Source: Zelonia costaricensis
Lineage: Eukaryota > Euglenozoa > Kinetoplastea > Trypanosomatida > Trypanosomatidae
Assembly (NCBI GenBank): GCA_030849075.1
Contig: JASAOO010003054.1
Span: 1 to 19,386 of the forward strand
DNA: 19,386 bases
Reading direction: 5' to 3'
Positions 8,726-18,034 of the stretch are shown here, piece by piece (the first letter of the stretch is position 1; every line of letters begins with the position of its first letter). Made by a program: the position numbers and the translations under genes. The notes under the pieces were generated by a model that saw only the letters and a program-made list of their open reading frames with translations, had not been told where the DNA came from and made no database searches.

Positions 8726-9621
8726 TACTTGACAGCGACGTCTCTATCCGTCGGGGAGGAAGTGGAGCGAGGTCCGTGCATGCATGGGAACGTGTGTCTC
8801 CGACTCCTCGCTCGAAACTACGTTGCGCAGCGCAGAATTCGCCATCGTCCTCAGCCGCAGCTTGAGGGTTTACAAAAAAAAAGGGGAGCAAGGAGAAAGA
8901 AACGCAAGGGGGAAAAAAGGCAGTGTTAGAGGTGAAGCGTCGGAACTGCTTCGGAAACCATCACGCAAACTAAAGGCTCCCGCAAAGCCGTGCGGGGGCA
9001 ACCATGCTAGCTCCACCGAGAGAGATCGGGAGAAGAATAGCACCGTCACTGCAACCCAAATGGGCCTCGGGGCTGCTGCCAATCTGGACTGGTGAGCATG
9101 TAGGAGCTCCGATCTGGCAAGAGGAGCGAAAAAAAAAAATAGCAACACTGGCCTCCGTCGTGTGACGCAAACAAGGAACGAGGATTGGGAAGAGCAGGCC
9201 AGAGACGGGGTCCGGCCACGCGGTTGGAGCACGGGCGAAGGTACAGCTACGCGTGTGGAGAAGGTGCCAGCGGCGCAGCACCTTTTACTAGTTGGGAACA
9301 GCTTACGATACACACTGAAGCAGCGTGCACACGCCCCCTCTCAGGTTGAAGCGCAGAAACGGAAAAAAAAACTGAGCCCTTTTAGGCAAGGAAGTGCAGG
9401 TACAAGTGGGCTGCTGTCCGTATGAGTGCCACGGGAAACCAGGAAAGAAAGAAAGCAGAGCTAGGGGCGCGTAGGCGGTGCCACTTTACGCACACGCTTC
9501 AGCTCGACCGTGCCGTCTGCGCAACCCTTACTGCCGCTTCTACTGGCGGCGCCAGTGTCTGCCGAAGCGTCTAATACATGCTATCCGTGACATCCAGTTC
9601 TGCGTCCGCCACGTGTGGCAG
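8726..9621. other. Intergenic, 3' flank of the LRR pseudogene
   Basis: Purine-rich plus-strand sequence with A runs at about 8874, 9130 and 9362. In minus-strand orientation these are T-rich tracts downstream of the LRR reading frame, consistent with 3' UTR and with the splice signal of the next minus-strand unit. No gene is recognised. Confidence 0.5.
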
Positions 9622-10818
9622 TCAGGCCGCGCTGATTGCATCGCTGTGATCCGCGCCGCCGCTCGCGCCGTCTACAAACGCGAAGCGAACGAGTTCGTTG
9701 ACGCCAAGTAGTGCCTCCGCTTCAGTGGAGACCTCGTCCAGCAAGTCGGACTGCGCGCTGTTTATGAGTAGCACAACCACCAGTGCGATGAAGGAGGTGC
9801 CGAAGGTGCACATGGCTATTCGTTGCTGCGTCGTGTTGCGCACGTACCGCTGTGCGCACCGCCCCGTCTCCAGCCATGCGTCGGTCTTCCACCCGTAAAA
9901 AAGCGCCTTGCGCCACGCCGCAGGGACGCAGCCGGTGAAGTCGTTGCCGTAAAGGTACAGCGCGCGGATCGACGACATCTGCGCGTACTTGGTGGGCAGC
10001 GTGCCAGTCAGCCGATTAGAGCTGGCATCGAAATGCCACAGCTTCTGCAGTGCAGCACACACCACAGGAAGCATGCCACTAACCCGGTTCGCGAAAATGT
10101 CAACAGCCTCAAGGCGCTTCATCGACGACCACACAGCAGGCAGCGACCCGTGCAAGGTATTGTTCGCAAGATCGAGGTCGACAATGTTACTCATTGCAGC
10201 CCCCACCGCGGGCAGCGTGCCGCCAAGCCAGTTCGCCGTCAGGGACTGCGACATCAGCTGCATCATCGCAGCCCACTCCGTCGGTATGGTGCCGCTCAGG
10301 TGGTTGTGCCCCAGGTTCAGCTTCTGTAGCGAAGCCAGTGAGGCCCACTCCGCAGGCAGCGTCCCAGTCAGCGCGGCGCGGCCGTCCCGGTAGCAGTCCC
10401 CGACGGGCCTCAGTCTCTGGAGGTGGTGCATCTGGCTCCACTCGACAGGCAGCGTGCCACGAAGTAAAGTGGTCTCTAGGTCGATGTCGCGCAGGTGCGC
10501 CCGCTGCGCCCAGCTCGCCGGCAGCGTACCCGTGAAGAACCACCCGGCGCAGCTCAGTGGCGATGCGATGCCAGTCAACATCACCTCCGACGCATTCACG
10601 CCAGTGGGCACCTCCGGCAGCGGCACTGCCGCGCCGGGAAGCAGAGCGGGTGAGCCGTCGTCCCGGATCCGTCCGCCGGCCTGATCGCACGTGACAAAGG
10701 GCCACTCGCGGAAGTCGCCGCTGCCGCCCCACACACCGCGCAGGGGGGAGTTCGCTTCTGCAGCCGTTGCCAGGAGAAAAAAAAAAGCGCTGCGTCTTCT
10801 CCCACCGCGGCTCGGCAA
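9622..10818 (-). pseudogene. Leucine-rich-repeat surface protein, 5' end defective
   Basis: The frame is open for 398 codons but begins with TTG and has no ATG before residue 80 (ATG at 10581). Residues about 28-44 contain a WGGSGDFREWPFVTC segment typical of the N-terminal cap of Leishmania LRR surface antigens (PSA/GP46 family). Residues about 97-305 hold around eight 24-residue repeats of the LTGTLPxEWASLxSLQxLxL type. A membrane helix lies near 336-354, followed by an acidic cytoplasmic tail rather than a GPI signal. The expected signal peptide is missing. A run of ten A (10777-10786) sits in the N-terminal region; the frame upstream of it that stays open also lacks ATG. I therefore call a 5'-damaged pseudogene. 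A sequencing error in the run, or translation from 10581 (319 residues without signal peptide), are alternatives. Confidence 0.7.
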
Positions 10819-12527
10819 CCGCGAAGGCGGTGATCCAGGAAGGCGTGCGAGTGCCGTTTGAAACGGCCAGTGTACCTACCGGTGAGGTGGCTGCAGGAGG
10901 AAGCAGGGCTAATGCATCAGCGAAAGCTACGGTGGCGGTAGGGAGATCAGGCCCCCGGGGATCGATCCGGTGGAAGCCAAGTGTGTAGTGGCGCGTGCGG
11001 TCAGTCGGCCAAGAAGCCTTTACATCCCTCCGCCCCGCCTCCCCCCCCCCGTCCGCCTCGTCCGTCTTTTCACTTCACACAGGCAGTGCAAACTCCTCGT
11101 CTCGCTGCCGCGCCGTTGCCTTGGGCGACATGCAGAGGTCTCCTATGGGTCAGTGAGGGGGGGGGGGTAGAGAGGAGTGGTTGGGGCGTTGTTGGGGCTC
11201 ATGGGTGGAGCAGCGCGCAAAAAAAAAAAAAAAAGGAATCGCAGTTGTGATCACTGCGTTTGCTCGCTGCGGATGCGGTACACTGTACCCGCATCATACA
11301 GAACAAAGTTTATCTTCTCCTCTCCGGTGGTATCTTACAAGCGACTCGGTGAAAAGCAGCTCGGCTGGCAGTTTTGAAGGCCAAATGCAGTAGGCTTCGC
11401 TTCAAGGCGTTCCGCGACGCTCCTTTGAAAGGAAAAAAAAAAATGACTCCGAACACAAGGCAGCCAGACATTTGTCGGATTGCCAGTGCGAAAGCTGCTT
11501 CCCGTGAGGCTAGTGGAGCTACGATGGAAAGCGATCGAATCATAGAAGCGGTGGACGGCTTGCTGTGGCGGGTTTCTGCTCCGAACGCCGACAACGTGTG
11601 ATTTCTCGGTGCGGGAGCTCAGCGCTGAAGAGTATCTGACGTTTACCCGCGTCAGCTCGATAAATCTGTCTTTTTTAGTTTTTTCGAGAAGCTGCAAGGC
11701 AATCGGTAAAGTGGAGAAGCACAACGCTCTAGCATCGTTTGAGCTCGCAGATGGTGTGGGGGCTCATCTGCTTTCAAAACCGCGAGGAGGGTGTCGAGGC
11801 TGGGTGGGGGTCTCTCTCGTAGGCGGAATGCTCGGAGGATGGCGAGCACCGATGCTCCTCGTTGTGGATCAGGGGGCTAGGGGACGACGGCTGCCTTTTC
11901 ATCCACTCCATTTCGCAGAATTGGCCGTGCAGCTGGGCCGCCTTGGGCTTGCGTGAACGAGAATCTTACGGTCTGCGACCTTTTTTTTTTTTTTGGAAGC
12001 ACCCTAGACACTTTAGCTTTCGTGCATGTAGAAAGGAGGTCAAAGCGTAGTAAAAAAAGAAAAAGAGACAGTTTTTTTTTCTGGTGTTTGCGAGCTTGCT
12101 TGATAGACTGGAATACCGAAGAACTTGTCGCAGCTGTAGCCACGCATTTTGTGAACTGCTTGCTTTCTGCGTCGTCTGTCGAACTCGTGGCTCCCTGGTT
12201 TTCTAACGAGCCTGTGGCTTACCGAGCGTGTAAGCTCGGGAGGGGCAAACTCCTGGCGGGGGTGACCAGCCGGTTTTGTGACGATAGTCTCCGCCGACTT
12301 AGGTGACCAGTTTCCTTTGACTAACTTGATTTTTTTTTTTTTTTGCCTCTGTTCGCAGCAACTTGTCAAGAAAAGGCTCAAGTGATTCTCGCTTTCTGTA
12401 CCAGCTTGCACTAATTGGTGCCTCACCGTTTTGTAGCTCCCTCTATTAGGGCAGTTTGGGGCAAATTATTTTGTCTTTCTCCAGCAAGCCGTGCCACATG
12501 CGTCTTGCTCGCTGGCGCCACACTCAC

Positions 12528-13400
12528 TCACGGCAAGCGTGCCTGGAGCGCTGCTGCGGATGGCGAATCACTGCGCGCCCACACATACAAAAGGAGCCTT
12601 CTCGATCTACTGTTTTTTTCGCTTGCCAGTGCGTGCCCCTTAAGCGTGAACGCTGGCCCTTGTCCTTTGACAATTTGGCTTTCTTTGCTCTTGTCTGTTG
12701 TCGAGCTGCGCACCATTTCCTCCAGCGACAAGCTCAGAAAGATGCGCTTGCCGGTCAACTTCCTGACCAAGGCGACCAGGCCGCGCAAATCGATCATTGC
12801 GTCCGCATGCGGACTCACCAGCCTGCTCTTCGGCTTCCAATTAAAATGGAGCTTGCCAACGAACGTTTTCAAGCCCGTGGCCATCTCCACAAAGCAAGTA
12901 GCTGTGGGCGTCGTCAAAGGTGACGGAGGCTGACCATTGCGGTGGCTCCACTTTGGACGTCGACGCTCGGGGTGATGTTCTCTTCACTGCTTGGGGGTGA
13001 GTCACCGTGCGTTTTCCCCTCACGCGAAGCAGCTGAGCTTTTTGTTCCCCTCGGAGCTCTGTTGTAGCTTTTCTTTCCCCCTTTTTCGGGGCTCCGTCAT
13101 GTCTTCTCCTGTGCCCGGACTTCTCCGAAACCGTGATTTGGGGGTGGAGTACCCACTTGCGAAGCTCCTCTCGCCACACTTCATCTATGAGCAGCGCATT
13201 CGCCGCGGCTCGCCTCCACAGCATCCGCTTATCGCACTATGGAGACGTCATCTCCCTGCGAGCACACGAAGAAGACTCCTGTGGGTTCGTAGCTGCGTCG
13301 AGGTGTGGCCCCACCACCACGTATTCGTCCCCCTGCTACAGGATGGGCTTGCCTTGCACGACGCCAACTGTTTTGCCTGTCAGCGTTATGATGACCGTCA
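12528..13400 (-). pseudogene. Decayed coding remnant in the strand-switch region
   Basis: From 13386, behind a C/T-rich tract and TAG, a frame opens with ATG and reads TGKTVGVVQG, a stop, then GDEYVVVGPHLDAATNP, another stop, then LLIDEVWREELRKWVL. The YVVVGPHLD part resembles the metal-binding GAHxD segment of M28 zinc peptidases, which is only suggestive. A further piece encodes PPQWSASVTFDDAHSYLL and shifts frame near 12905 into MATGLKTFVGKLHFNW and RGLVALVRKLTGKRI, open to 12528. The pieces look like coding sequence with good third-position G+C in an otherwise non-coding zone, but two stops and at least one frameshift break them. Whether they come from one gene is unclear. Confidence 0.3.
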
Positions 13401-13998
13401 TCGCTACGTAAAAAAAGAAAAAGAAGGAGTTGTATAGGCTCTCATCAGTTGATCCACGCAACGGGAGAATTCGTGCCAGCTCCACACGTGAGCATTGTGA
13501 GAGCAGGTGAGGCTGTCATGGCGTCGCCACGACGAAGTTAGGGCAGAAGCCCTGTATCTCGAGTTGAGCCTGAGGCCCTACTGTCGCTTGTTTGTCTTTC
13601 CGTTTGTGGACAACGTTGTAAGGGAGAGCGAGGTTCGCATGAACAAAAAAAAAAGTTGAAAAAACGAACAGAAAAACACATCTGGACAGCTGTTTTCTCT
13701 GGGCGAGTCGTCCGCTGAGATTTGAGTAGTGCTGACGCTCTACCCGGTAGCATCCCGGTATTGCCAGGCCTGTCACCGAAAAAGAGAAACTCACGTGGGT
13801 GCATTCATGAAGTGTTTCACGCACTCACTATACTGGCTGAGAGCTCTGACCGATCCTGTTTGCCTCCTGTCGTTTCTCTGCTTCGTGCACTCCTTGATGA
13901 AATACTCCAATGCTGTACTCCTCCTTTTCTTTCCCCCTTGCCCTAAGTGCGCCGCAGCTTGTGCATTTATACCCTGTACTACAAAACAAGAAAGGCAG

Positions 13999-14016
13999 TT
14001 TTTTTTCTTTTGTTAG
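13999..14016 (+). promoter_or_regulatory. Probable trans-splice acceptor for the Ca2+-ATPase
   Basis: A T-rich tract at 13999-14010 is followed by the first AG at 14015-14016, with another at 14019-14020. This would give a 5' UTR of about 146 nt before ATG 14163. A second acceptor candidate is the CCTTGCAG ending at 14104, preceded by a weaker pyrimidine stretch. Confidence 0.55.
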
Positions 14017-14162
14017 GTAGCCCCTTTCCGCTTTCTCCCTTGCGTGCGCATACTAATCTGCCACTTGCATCCCTTTCCTCGGTGCGTGGTGCTCTGCCTT
14101 GCAGCGCTGCACGTCGTACGCCATATCCTGTTTCCGTCCAAGCCTGCAGAGCGATATTGAGA

Positions 14163-17100
14163 ATGACGGAGAGGCTGGTTCTACCGGACGACGCGGGGGC
14201 GATGAACGGCGGCCCGGTTTGTAAGATGCTTCGCGTAAATGATGCAACCGGGCTGACTCAGATCGAGGCGGGGTGCCGGCTGCAGGAGTTCGGCAAGAAC
14301 GAGTTTCCAGCGGAACCCGCGACCCCGTTTTGGAGGCTGGTGCTGAACCAGTTCGAGGACACCCTGGTGCGCATTTTGCTCCTCGCCGCGTTTGTGAGCT
14401 TCTGCATGGCTGTGCTCGAAAACAACGTCATGGACTTCGTCGAGCCGTTCATTATCCTACTGATTCTCACCCTGAACGCCATTGTAGGCGTGTGGCAGGA
14501 GAACCGTGCAGATGAGGCGATCGGGGCACTGAAGGACTTTGTGCCTGACACGGCGACAGTGGTCCGCGACGGCGCAACGCAGACGATCCTCGCGGAGAAC
14601 CTCGTGCCCGGCGACATCATCGAGGTCACCGTGGGCGACCGCGTCCCTGCCGACGTGCGGCTTCTAAAGCTAGAGAGCACGACGCTGCGCGTGGACCAGT
14701 CCATCCTCAACGGCGAGTCGGTGGAGGCCATGAAGCAGGTGGAGGCGGTGCACAAGAAGAGCGACCGCTTTCCTGCAAGCATGGTGTACCGTGGTACTGC
14801 CGTCGTGTACGGCAAGGCGCGCGGCGTTGTTGTGCGCACGGGCACGTCGACGGAGATCGGCTGCATTGAGCGCAACGTTCGAGAGCAGGAGGAGACCAAG
14901 ACACCGCTGCAGCTGAAGCTGGACGAGTTTGGTGTGCTGCTGTCCAAGGTAATTGGCTACATCTGCCTCTTTGTCTTCGCCGTGAACCTCCTGCACTGGT
15001 TCAGGACCCACACCCCGGCACCGGAAGAGCCCTGGTTTGAGCGCTACATCCAACCCACCGTGCATTCGCTCAAGGTGGCCGTCGCTTTGGCTGTTGCTGC
15101 AATTCCAGAGGGGCTGCCGGCTGTCGTCACGACGTGCCTGGCGCTCGGCACGCGCAAGATGGCACGGCACAACGCCCTGGTGCGCGATCTGCCAAGCGTC
15201 GAGACACTCGGCCGGTGCACGGTCATCTGCTCCGACAAGACGGGGACGCTGACGACGAACATGATGTCAGTTGCGGCGGTCGTGACGATGGAGTCGAGTG
15301 GCAAAACCAGCGAGTATACCGTGCAGGACTCGCGCTTCAACGTCGTCGCGGGGGCCGTGCAGCGAGAGGACGCCGCGTCTGCTGGCGAGGTTCTGGCCGA
15401 CAACGCGGCGCTCGACATGCTTGCGACAATCGCGACGCTGTGCAACGACGCTTCGCTGACGCGCTCGGCGCGGTCCGACGAGGTCGAAAAGGTTGGCGAC
15501 GCCACAGAGGCGGCTCTTCTGACAATGAGCGAAAAGCTGTTCCACAGCTCAACGTTCAACGGCAGCGGCGCGGCGCAGTCGCTTCCAGTCGACCTTTTCC
15601 GAGCCTCAAAGCGGGAACTGTGGAACAAGACCGCGACGCTGGAGTTTACGCGCTCACGGAAGTCGATGAGCGTGTGCTGCACGTCGGCGGCCGATGCGCG
15701 GGTGCACAGCCTCTTTGTCAAGGGTGCGCCCGAGGAAATACTGAAGCGGTGCAGCCGCATGATGCTGAAGGACGGCAGCACTGTGGCGCTGTCCCCGGCG
15801 ATTGCGAAGACGGTGTCGGCAAAGGTGGACCGCATGTCCGGCACCGAGGACGCGCTGCGGTGCATCGCGTTTGCGTTCCGGCCGATCCGGGACGTGAAGC
15901 AGCTGGACCTCTCCGACCCGGCCAAGTTCGAGGACGTGGAGAGCGACCTGACCCTTGTCGGCGTGTGTGGTATGATGGACCCGCCGCGGCAGGAGGTGGC
16001 GGCGGCGATCGCCAAGTGCCGCACGGCCGGCATCCGCGTGATTGTCATCACCGGCGACAAGAAGGAAACGGCGGAGGCGGTGTGCCGCCGCATTGGGCTG
16101 CTGTCGCACGGGCCGACGGAGGGCTTGAGCTTCACCGGCTACGAGCTGGACCACATGACGCCTGCCCAGAAGCGGGCGGCAGTGCAGAGCGCGGTGCTGT
16201 TTAGCCGCACAGACCCGACGCACAAGATGGAGCTCGTGAATCTGCTGCAGGAGCAGAAGCTGATCTGCGCCATGACAGGCGACGGCGTCAACGACTCGCC
16301 GGCGCTCAAGAAGGCCGACATCGGCATCGCCATGGGCTCGGGCACCGAGGTAGCCAAAGCAGCCAGCAAGATGGTCCTGGCGGACGACAATTTCGCGACG
16401 GTTGTGAAGGCGGTGCGGGAGGGCCGCACCATCTTCAACAACACGAAGCAGTTCATCCGCTACCTCATCAGCAGCAACATCGGCGAGGTCGCGTGCGTGC
16501 TGGCGACAGGCCTCTTCGGTCTGCCGGAGGCGCTCTCGCCGATTCAGTTGCTGTGGGTGAACCTTGTAACAGACGGCCTGCCCGCCACGGCGCTCGGCTT
16601 CAACGCGCCGGACCCTGACATCATGGAGCAGGCGCCGCGCCGCGTCGATGAGCCAATTGTGGACGGCTGGCTGTTCTTCCGGTACATGGTCGTCGGCATG
16701 TACGTCGGTCTGGCGACGGTGGCCGGGTTCGTGTGGTGGTTCCTGATGAACGGCTTCACGTTCTCCGACTTGGCCTCCTTCACTACGTGCACGGACATGC
16801 GTGACGCCAAGTGCGTCGTGCTGGCCAACCCGCAGACGGCGCGCGCCATTGCGCTGTCCATCCTGGTCGTGGTGGAGATGCTGAACGCGCTGAACGCGCT
16901 TAGCGAGAACCAGTCGTTGGTGGTGAGCCGCCCCTCGTCGAACAAGTGGCTCGTTGCGGCCATCTTCTCGTCCGTCGCGCTGCACCTCACGATCATGTAC
17001 ATTCCGTTCTTCGCGCACCTGTTCGGCATCACCCCGCTCGGCGTCGACGCCGACGTCATCGCGCAGGCGCACCCGTGGGAGGTGCTGCTGCCCACCGACT

Positions 17101-17204
17101 TTACCGACTGGAAGACAGTGCTGGTGCTCAGCACGCCGGTCATTTTTCTTGACGAGCTGTTGAAGCTGTTCACGCGATGGAGCGTCCAGCGGCACGTGGG
17201 GTAG
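14163..17204 (+). CDS. SERCA-type calcium-transporting P-type ATPase
   Basis: The 1013-residue protein pumps Ca2+ from cytosol into the endoplasmic reticulum, by family knowledge (P2A ATPases). The upstream in-frame 72 codons have no ATG and contain the splice tract, so I start at 14163. Helices M1 (about 67-86) and M2 (about 92-111) precede the actuator domain. The phosphorylated aspartate is D358 in CSDKTGTLT. The nucleotide-binding KGAPE is at 520-524 and TGDGVND at 705-711. Calcium-site residues match SERCA: E316 (PEGLPA, M4), N772 and E775 (SSNIGE, M5), N800, T803 and D804 (NLVTDG, M6), E905 (M8). A luminal cysteine pair (C876, C884) is kept. The actuator loop reads NGES (183-186) instead of TGES, with the catalytic Glu185 present. 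No C-terminal KKxx or KDEL signal is seen. It is the first gene of the plus-strand unit. Confidence 0.97.
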   Translation: MTERLVLPDDAGAMNGGPVCKMLRVNDATGLTQIEAGCRLQEFGKNEFPAEPATPFWRLVLNQFEDTLVRILLLAAFVSFCMAVLENNVMDFVEPFIILLILTLNAIVGVWQENRADEAIGALKDFVPDTATVVRDGATQTILAENLVPGDIIEVTVGDRVPADVRLLKLESTTLRVDQSILNGESVEAMKQVEAVHKKSDRFPASMVYRGTAVVYGKARGVVVRTGTSTEIGCIERNVREQEETKTPLQLKLDEFGVLLSKVIGYICLFVFAVNLLHWFRTHTPAPEEPWFERYIQPTVHSLKVAVALAVAAIPEGLPAVVTTCLALGTRKMARHNALVRDLPSVETLGRCTVICSDKTGTLTTNMMSVAAVVTMESSGKTSEYTVQDSRFNVVAGAVQREDAASAGEVLADNAALDMLATIATLCNDASLTRSARSDEVEKVGDATEAALLTMSEKLFHSSTFNGSGAAQSLPVDLFRASKRELWNKTATLEFTRSRKSMSVCCTSAADARVHSLFVKGAPEEILKRCSRMMLKDGSTVALSPAIAKTVSAKVDRMSGTEDALRCIAFAFRPIRDVKQLDLSDPAKFEDVESDLTLVGVCGMMDPPRQEVAAAIAKCRTAGIRVIVITGDKKETAEAVCRRIGLLSHGPTEGLSFTGYELDHMTPAQKRAAVQSAVLFSRTDPTHKMELVNLLQEQKLICAMTGDGVNDSPALKKADIGIAMGSGTEVAKAASKMVLADDNFATVVKAVREGRTIFNNTKQFIRYLISSNIGEVACVLATGLFGLPEALSPIQLLWVNLVTDGLPATALGFNAPDPDIMEQAPRRVDEPIVDGWLFFRYMVVGMYVGLATVAGFVWWFLMNGFTFSDLASFTTCTDMRDAKCVVLANPQTARAIALSILVVVEMLNALNALSENQSLVVSRPSSNKWLVAAIFSSVALHLTIMYIPFFAHLFGITPLGVDADVIAQAHPWEVLLPTDFTDWKTVLVLSTPVIFLDELLKLFTRWSVQRHVG

Positions 17205-17484
17205 GCCGGCGCGCCCGATGTCAGCGCCCTCCCCGGAAGGAGGGCCCTGCCGATGTGCGTTCCGGTTCTTCTTTTTTTGCATAATACCCCCCCCCCCCAA
17301 CCACACACCACTGACACACGCGTGACTGACCAAGTTGTACCACTGCTGGTGCGCGTGACGAGGGAGGGTGGCGGCTGGAGAACATGTATGCCGCCATAGA
17401 GATCCGCACAAGCGTTTAAGTTCAACTGTCGAGAGCGATGCGCGAAGTGAAGTACCCCCCACATAAAAAAAAAAAACAATACAC
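17205..17484 (+). other. 3' flank of the Ca2+-ATPase gene
   Basis: Non-coding sequence contains a CT/T-rich stretch (17264-17278) followed by a run of twelve C (17287-17298) and an A-rich run near 17465-17476. It probably holds the 3' UTR and polyadenylation region of the pump transcript. No gene is seen. Confidence 0.6.
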
Positions 17485-17799
17485 GTGGAGGCAGGTCGAT
17501 GCACACGGAGAACCTCGAGGCTTACACCAGTTTCTGGGCACGGCGCGCAATTCTGCCGCCTCTACACGTGCCAGCACGACACCAGCCCGTCGTGTACGAC
17601 GTGTGGAGAACGAGGTGCACGAGAGGCCGCTCGCCGTGCTGCACCAACTCTGGCACGTGCGCAAAACCAGACCGGCACATGCGCGCTAGCGGCGCTTCCG
17701 AGCGGGAGTTGGCCGAATGCGGCGGAGCGCCGTGTCCAGCACCTGTTTGAACTGGCGTCGACGGTAGCATCCTTCGGTGCCTTTGGTATGTCATGACTC
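17485..17799 (+). mobile_element. Probable relic of a non-LTR retroposon RT C-terminus
   Basis: An ATG-less frame encodes FCRLYTCQHDTSPSCTTCGE, which resembles the RLxTGxH...C..CG pattern near the C-terminus of trypanosomatid non-LTR reverse transcriptases (ingi, L1Tc, DIRE). After the CGE the expected EVHxxLLHCP-like continuation is better read in the adjacent frame (EVHERPLAVLHQLWHVRKTR), which suggests a frameshift. The first frame then ends with RRVQHLFELASTVASFGAFG, also reminiscent of the tail of those proteins. No poly-A tail or other part of the element is evident. The identification rests on memory of the family pattern, not on a search. Confidence 0.4.
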
Positions 17800-17901
17800 G
17801 AACACCTCTCGACTCCTCCTCCGCGACTCCCCCCTCCCACCCTCCCCATCAACGCGCTCTTCCGCAGACTTCAGCGCTGTTTGACCATCTTTGTTGTGTG
17901 G

Positions 17902-17947
17902 GCTTTTTTTTTCGCTTCTTTGCGTTGCTGTTGTTTCCGTTTTCTAG
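17902..17947 (+). promoter_or_regulatory. Trans-splice acceptor for the transporter gene
   Basis: A T/C-rich tract from 17903 to 17945 ends in TTTCTAG, with the AG at 17946-17947. Splicing here gives an 87-nt 5' UTR before ATG 18035. It is the first AG after the tract, as is usual for spliced-leader addition. Confidence 0.75.
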
Positions 17948-18034
17948 CACTCTAATCCTGCAACTTTGCTTCTCGTCTTCCCTCCGCCGCCCTCTCCGGC
18001 CTCATCTCGCCCCACACTTCCTCACTGAGACGAG

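Larger units (their letters stand above)
10819..14162. promoter_or_regulatory. Divergent strand-switch region (probable Pol II start region)
   Basis: Genes to the left run on the minus strand and genes to the right on the plus strand, so this 3.3 kb lies between two diverging units. In trypanosomatids such regions are where polycistronic RNA polymerase II transcription initiates. It is visibly richer in A+T than the flanks and carries long homopolymers: G11 (11157-11167), A16 (11219-11234), A11 (11433-11443), T14 (11981-11994), T15 (12330-12344). I see no intact gene or tRNA in it, only the broken remnant at 12528-13400. Confidence 0.7.

Noticed and set aside
10955..10975. GATCGATCC-like tRNA B-box match
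   Set aside because: The surrounding bases do not form a T-arm or acceptor stem on either strand.
13947..14162. 72-codon upstream extension of the Ca2+-ATPase frame
   Set aside because: It starts with GTG, contains no ATG, spans the probable trans-splice acceptor, and its residues do not resemble the pump's N-terminus.
15654..17504. 616-codon open frame antisense to the Ca2+-ATPase
   Set aside because: It is Arg/His/Ala-rich, arises from high third-position G+C of the real gene, and matches no protein pattern.
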